A stretch of 64,000 nucleotides of DNA, taken from contig NZ_CP062500.1 in the NCBI RefSeq assembly GCF_014879975.1, positions 186,001 to 250,000 of the forward strand, given 5' to 3'. Of this stretch, positions 61,155 to 64,000 are shown piece after piece; position 1 is the first letter of the stretch; the number at the start of each line of letters is the position of its first letter. Source of the stretch: Vibrio bathopelagicus (lineage in GTDB: Bacteria > Pseudomonadota > Gammaproteobacteria > Enterobacterales > Vibrionaceae). The notes beneath the pieces are model-generated. The model had not been told where the DNA came from and did not search any database. It saw only the letters and a program-made list of their open reading frames with translations. Position numbers and translations under genes: made by a program.

Positions 61155-61778
61155 GTTACTGTTCCTCACGTCCATATATGGCTAAGGGTTTTGATGCTAT
61201 TGTTAGCTGGATAATTTTTCAGGATACTGGTGTGCACCATAATTGCTTGAGCATTTGGTGATGATAGTCGGCAGGCCGTATATTCGGTGCTAAACTTTCA
61301 CTCGATGCTTTTGAAGGCGAACATGAACTACTGGGCTTGTATGGTGAATGCTCATTAAGGGGTAGTTCATGGTCTGCTAAGTCACCAAACACTTCATCGG
61401 TTGAAATATGAATAAAGCGAATGTACTTTAGTGTAGTGTATCTAACTAACACCAATACCCTAAGCATCCTCGACAATATTGGTTTGAGTGAAGGCTTCGG
61501 AGTGAAAAATTGAAGTATCAAAGTGGTTGTCTACTGCTAGGTTAAAGATGCTATCGATATATATAGGTATGTAAGATGTACTCTATGAGGGCACAGTCAC
61601 CATATCACCTTGATAAATAGTGTATCGTGAACGACCCTCTAGTGGTTCTAAAGCCTGAAGGTTGGCAGCATAAGTGAGCTTATCAATATTGATGATATGG
61701 TGAGTTGTGTGATTAATTCTCCACCGAATTAGCGCAGAGCCAATAAAGCCACATTCATCCGTTACGTAAGATGTTCAT
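61155..61778 (-). pseudogene. rfbB: Relic of dTDP-glucose 4,6-dehydratase (rfbB/rmlB)
   Basis: On the minus strand the reading, with frame changes, follows RmlB: MNILRNG, CGFIGSALIRW region, NIDKLTYAANLQALEPLEGR, SRYTIYQGDMVT, FIHISTDEVFGDLADHELP, LPTIITKCSSNYGAHQYPEK and KPLAIYGREEQ. The segments are in the right order, but several blocks are shortened, and stops and shifts break it repeatedly. About the last 150 codons are missing. No rmlA, rmlC or rmlD is present, so this is a fossil of an earlier rhamnose-type cluster. Confidence 0.85.
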
Positions 61779-61813
61779 ACCTCAGCCTCATTCTAGTTGT
61801 GCTTCTGTATTGA

Positions 61814-62875
61814 TTATTTCGGGTATACTTTCCTAATATAAGATGTGAGTTTCCAGATATTACTTAATATCGCAAGATAAATTGCAAAGCAGATGATAAA
61901 AGCGTAGAACATGGCATATTCTGGAATGTTTAGCATTTCAGCTGAAATACCTATTACAGCATAGAGAGTTGCAATACTACAAATAACGATAAGCGTTTGT
62001 GTTGAGCTCAGCCCCATACGCTGGAATATGTGATGTAGATGCTCACGATCGGGCTTAAAAGGAGAGTCGCCTCTTCTTATTCGGCGAACCATAATTGCCG
62101 CCATATCCATTAGGGGAACCGCTATTAGCCATAATGCGGTTACTGGGCGTAGCGGCGGTGCGCTTCCATTTTGACTAGAAAGCAGTAGTAACCAGATCAC
62201 TGTGAAGCCAATTAACATGCTCCCCGCATCTCCCATAAATACTTTTCTTTTTCGGCCAAATGCACCGAGATTGAGTAAGATATATGGGCTAATGGTAACG
62301 ACTAATACTAGACAAATGTAAGCTAGACTGGATTGACCATCAAAGTTAAGCATAATGCCAAGTCCACCAAAAGTAACGATGGATAGCCCGCCCAATAACC
62401 CATCAATCCCATCAACCATGTTGAATGCGTTAATGGCTCCTACCACAGCTAATATGGTCACAAGGTAACCAAACCAACCCAAGGTAATCACATCACCGCT
62501 TCCAAATACATCCCCTATTGTATTGAGTTCAATACCGCCGATAACCATCATAATTATCGATAGTCCTGCTTGTACTGCAAACCTCACTTTAAAGCTGATG
62601 TCATATTTATCATCCAAAACTCCGATACCAACAAGTATTAGAATACATGCTGCATAGAGCTCTGTATTCGGTAGAATATTTGGGTTGTTGAATAAGAAAT
62701 AGACTATAGAGATACAAATCGATACTCCACCAACTAAGGGGATTGCTCCATTATGAAGTTTACGAGCATTTGGCTTATCTACTAATCCTATTTTTTTTGC
62801 AAATTTACGCATAGTGAAAGTAGTCGCAAGAGAAAAGAAAAATAGGAAAGAGAGATCAAGGAATGATATGAGCAC
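61814..62875 (-). CDS. wecA: Undecaprenyl-phosphate GlcNAc-1-phosphate transferase WecA
   Basis: Starts repeat-unit synthesis by moving GlcNAc-1-P from UDP-GlcNAc to undecaprenyl phosphate. The 353-aa inner-membrane protein has about eleven helices. Motifs DKPNARKLH, GVLDDKYDI, AFNMVDGIDGLLGG, VFMGDAGSMLIGF and the HIHH-like DREHLHHIF are present. It is the only initiating transferase seen in the window. Opposite strand to the cluster, divergent from gpmM, with a G9 run 60 bp before its start. Confidence 0.94.
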   Translation of the reverse strand: MLISFLDLSFLFFFSLATTFTMRKFAKKIGLVDKPNARKLHNGAIPLVGGVSICISIVYFLFNNPNILPNTELYAACILILVGIGVLDDKYDISFKVRFAVQAGLSIIMMVIGGIELNTIGDVFGSGDVITLGWFGYLVTILAVVGAINAFNMVDGIDGLLGGLSIVTFGGLGIMLNFDGQSSLAYICLVLVVTISPYILLNLGAFGRKRKVFMGDAGSMLIGFTVIWLLLLSSQNGSAPPLRPVTALWLIAVPLMDMAAIMVRRIRRGDSPFKPDREHLHHIFQRMGLSSTQTLIVICSIATLYAVIGISAEMLNIPEYAMFYAFIICFAIYLAILSNIWKLTSYIRKVYPK

Positions 62876-62934
62876 GATTCAGCCTAATAATGTATTTTTA
62901 GTTATTTTAATGTATTTAGCTTCTAGTTGAAAGA

Positions 62935-62943
62935 GGGGGGGGG
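62935..62943. repeat. Nine-G homopolymer upstream of wecA
   Basis: A run of nine G lies 60 bp upstream of the wecA start codon, in the region where its promoter should be. Such runs are prone to slippage. The rest of the 297-bp gap 62876-63172 holds the divergent promoters. Confidence 0.9.
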
Positions 62944-63088
62944 ATTTACGAGATTTCTCCATTTATCGTACTGGTTTAGGATTATTTAACACTACAATTT
63001 AATAAGGATCCTATCGTATTAGCGAAGGTTCAAATGACATTTTTTTTCACATCTGATCTGCCTACCTGCGACGTTTCTTGATCTTCCG

Positions 63089-63113
63089 CTACAGTTTTGA
63101 CTGTAAACTGTAG
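63089..63113. promoter_or_regulatory. Inverted repeat upstream of gpmM
   Basis: CTACAGTTT / AAACTGTAG, perfect 9-bp arms and a 7-nt spacer, with TTGACT (63097-63102) across it as a possible -35 box. It lies 60 bp before gpmM. A regulator site or a terminator-like hairpin are both possible. Confidence 0.5.
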
Positions 63114-63172
63114 TAAAATTACGCTAATTTGTTTTTATACCGATTTATTTTGAATTGAACGAGGTCAGTCCT

Positions 63173-64000
63173 ATGTCAGCTAAGAAGCCAATGGCTCTAG
63201 TGATCCTTGACGGTTACGGTTACCGTGAAGACAACCAAGACAACGCTATCGCGAACGCTAATACACCTGTATTAGACGGTCTTATTGCTAACCAACCTAA
63301 CACGCTAATCTCGGCTTCTGGCTTAGATGTAGGCCTACCTGATGGCCAAATGGGTAACTCTGAAGTGGGTCACACCAACATCGGTGCGGGTCGAGTGGTA
63401 TACCAAGATCTAACGCGCATTACTAAATCAATCGCAGACGGTGAGTTCGGTCAAACTGAAGCGCTAGTGAGTGCTGTTGATAAAGCGGTTAAAGCCGACA
63501 AAGCGGTTCACATCATGGGCCTTATGTCCCCTGGTGGCGTTCACTCTCATGAAGACCACATCTACGCAGCTGTTGAAATGGCAGCAGAACGTGGCGCAGA
63601 GAAAATCTACCTACACGCATTCCTAGACGGCCGTGATACGCCGCCACGTAGCGCAGAAAACACACTGGCACGTTTCCAAGAGTTGTTCGCTAAGCTAGGT
63701 AAAGGCCGTGTGGCTTCGCTTATTGGCCGTTACTACGCAATGGACCGTGATAACAACTGGGATCGCGTTCAAGAGTCTTACGACCTACTGACTCAAGCGA
63801 AAGGTGACTTCACGTTTGACACAGCTGTTGCTGGCCTAGAAGCGGCTTACGCTCGTGACGAAAACGATGAGTTCGTTAAAGCGACGGAAATCAAAGCGGA
63901 AGGTGAAGAGTCTGCTGCTATCGTTGATGGCGATGCGGTTATCTTCATGAACTACCGTGCTGACCGTGCGCGTGAAATTACTCGTGCGTTCGTGCCTAAC
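63173..64000 (+). CDS. gpmM: 2,3-bisphosphoglycerate-independent phosphoglycerate mutase GpmM (partial)
   Basis: Glycolytic interconversion of 3- and 2-phosphoglycerate. The first 276 codons are in the window and the 3' end is cut by its right edge. [16 protein letters not shown] gives the first metal site, and [14 protein letters not shown] carries the phosphorylated catalytic Ser at about 63. A good ribosome site (GAGG) lies before ATG 63173. In E. coli it is divergent from yibN; here the polysaccharide island separates the two. Confidence 0.96.
   Translation, partial: MSAKKPMALVILDGYGYREDNQDNAIANANTPVLDGLIANQPNTLISASGLDVGLPDGQMGNSEVGHTNIGAGRVVYQDLTRITKSIADGEFGQTEALVSAVDKAVKADKAVHIMGLMSPGGVHSHEDHIYAAVEMAAERGAEKIYLHAFLDGRDTPPRSAENTLARFQELFAKLGKGRVASLIGRYYAMDRDNNWDRVQESYDLLTQAKGDFTFDTAVAGLEAAYARDENDEFVKATEIKAEGEESAAIVDGDAVIFMNYRADRAREITRAFVPN

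Overview
The window reads as a Vibrio chromosome segment, probably of the Splendidus clade. The basis is the core-gene set and order (mutM, coaD, waa/Kdo genes with a KdkA-type Kdo kinase, hldD, yibN-secB-gpsA-cysE, gpmM), a yjbEFGH-wza-wzb-wzc export block, and moderate GC interrupted by AT-rich cell-surface genes. The genus is a confident inference and the clade is a guess. Almost the whole window is an envelope-polysaccharide factory.

Region 1 (1-9.9 kb) is core LPS and housekeeping: a small membrane-anchored protein, mutM, a UDP-glucuronate 4-epimerase-like gene, a family 25 glycosyltransferase (GT25), coaD, a GT9 heptosyltransferase, Kdo kinase, an unrecognised protein, Kdo transferase waaA and a glycerophosphotransferase-like protein. 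The epimerase has a decayed tandem copy at about 3.7-3.9 kb, including a duplicated terminator. Region 2 (9.9-22.3 kb) has two more transferases and then a complete pseudaminic acid route, pseB-pseC-pseF-pseGH(fusion)-pseI. It is followed on the other strand by a GT52/sialyltransferase-like protein, a second GT25, an O-antigen ligase, a late lipid A acyltransferase and hldD. Region 3 (22.5-29.1 kb) has a UDP-glucose dehydrogenase, a TetR regulator, envC, cysE, gpsA, secB and a rhodanese protein, with a family of 43-bp repeats around envC.

Region 4 (29.1-63.1 kb) is about 34 kb between the yibN-like rhodanese gene and gpmM, which are neighbours in E. coli. It starts with yjbEFGH and an ops/JUMPstart element leading into wza-wzb-wzc. 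Next come a graveyard of three insertion-sequence types and a second ops element leading into wecB-wecC. An AT-rich repeat-unit cluster follows: asparagine-synthase-like, HAD phosphatase, Wzx, GT4, Wzy, GT4, HisC-like aminotransferase, CapK-like ligase and a PHP protein. It continues with a bi-domain oxidoreductase, a heparinase II/III protein, a WbuB-like GT4, a second ugd-epimerase pair, a broken rfbB and wecA. From about 43.9 to 52.8 kb every gene is interrupted by frameshifts. Those I traced are mostly single-base changes in short homopolymer runs, so consensus error must be excluded before calling them pseudogenes.

Together the genes suggest lipid A/core completion, a pseudaminic-acid-containing LPS product, and a WecA-initiated, Wzx/Wzy-type polymer with ManNAcA and other uronic acids. 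Wza/Wzb/Wzc and the YjbEFGH (GfcABCD-like) proteins could export that polymer under RfaH-type antitermination. No tRNA, rRNA, CRISPR array or riboswitch was recognised.
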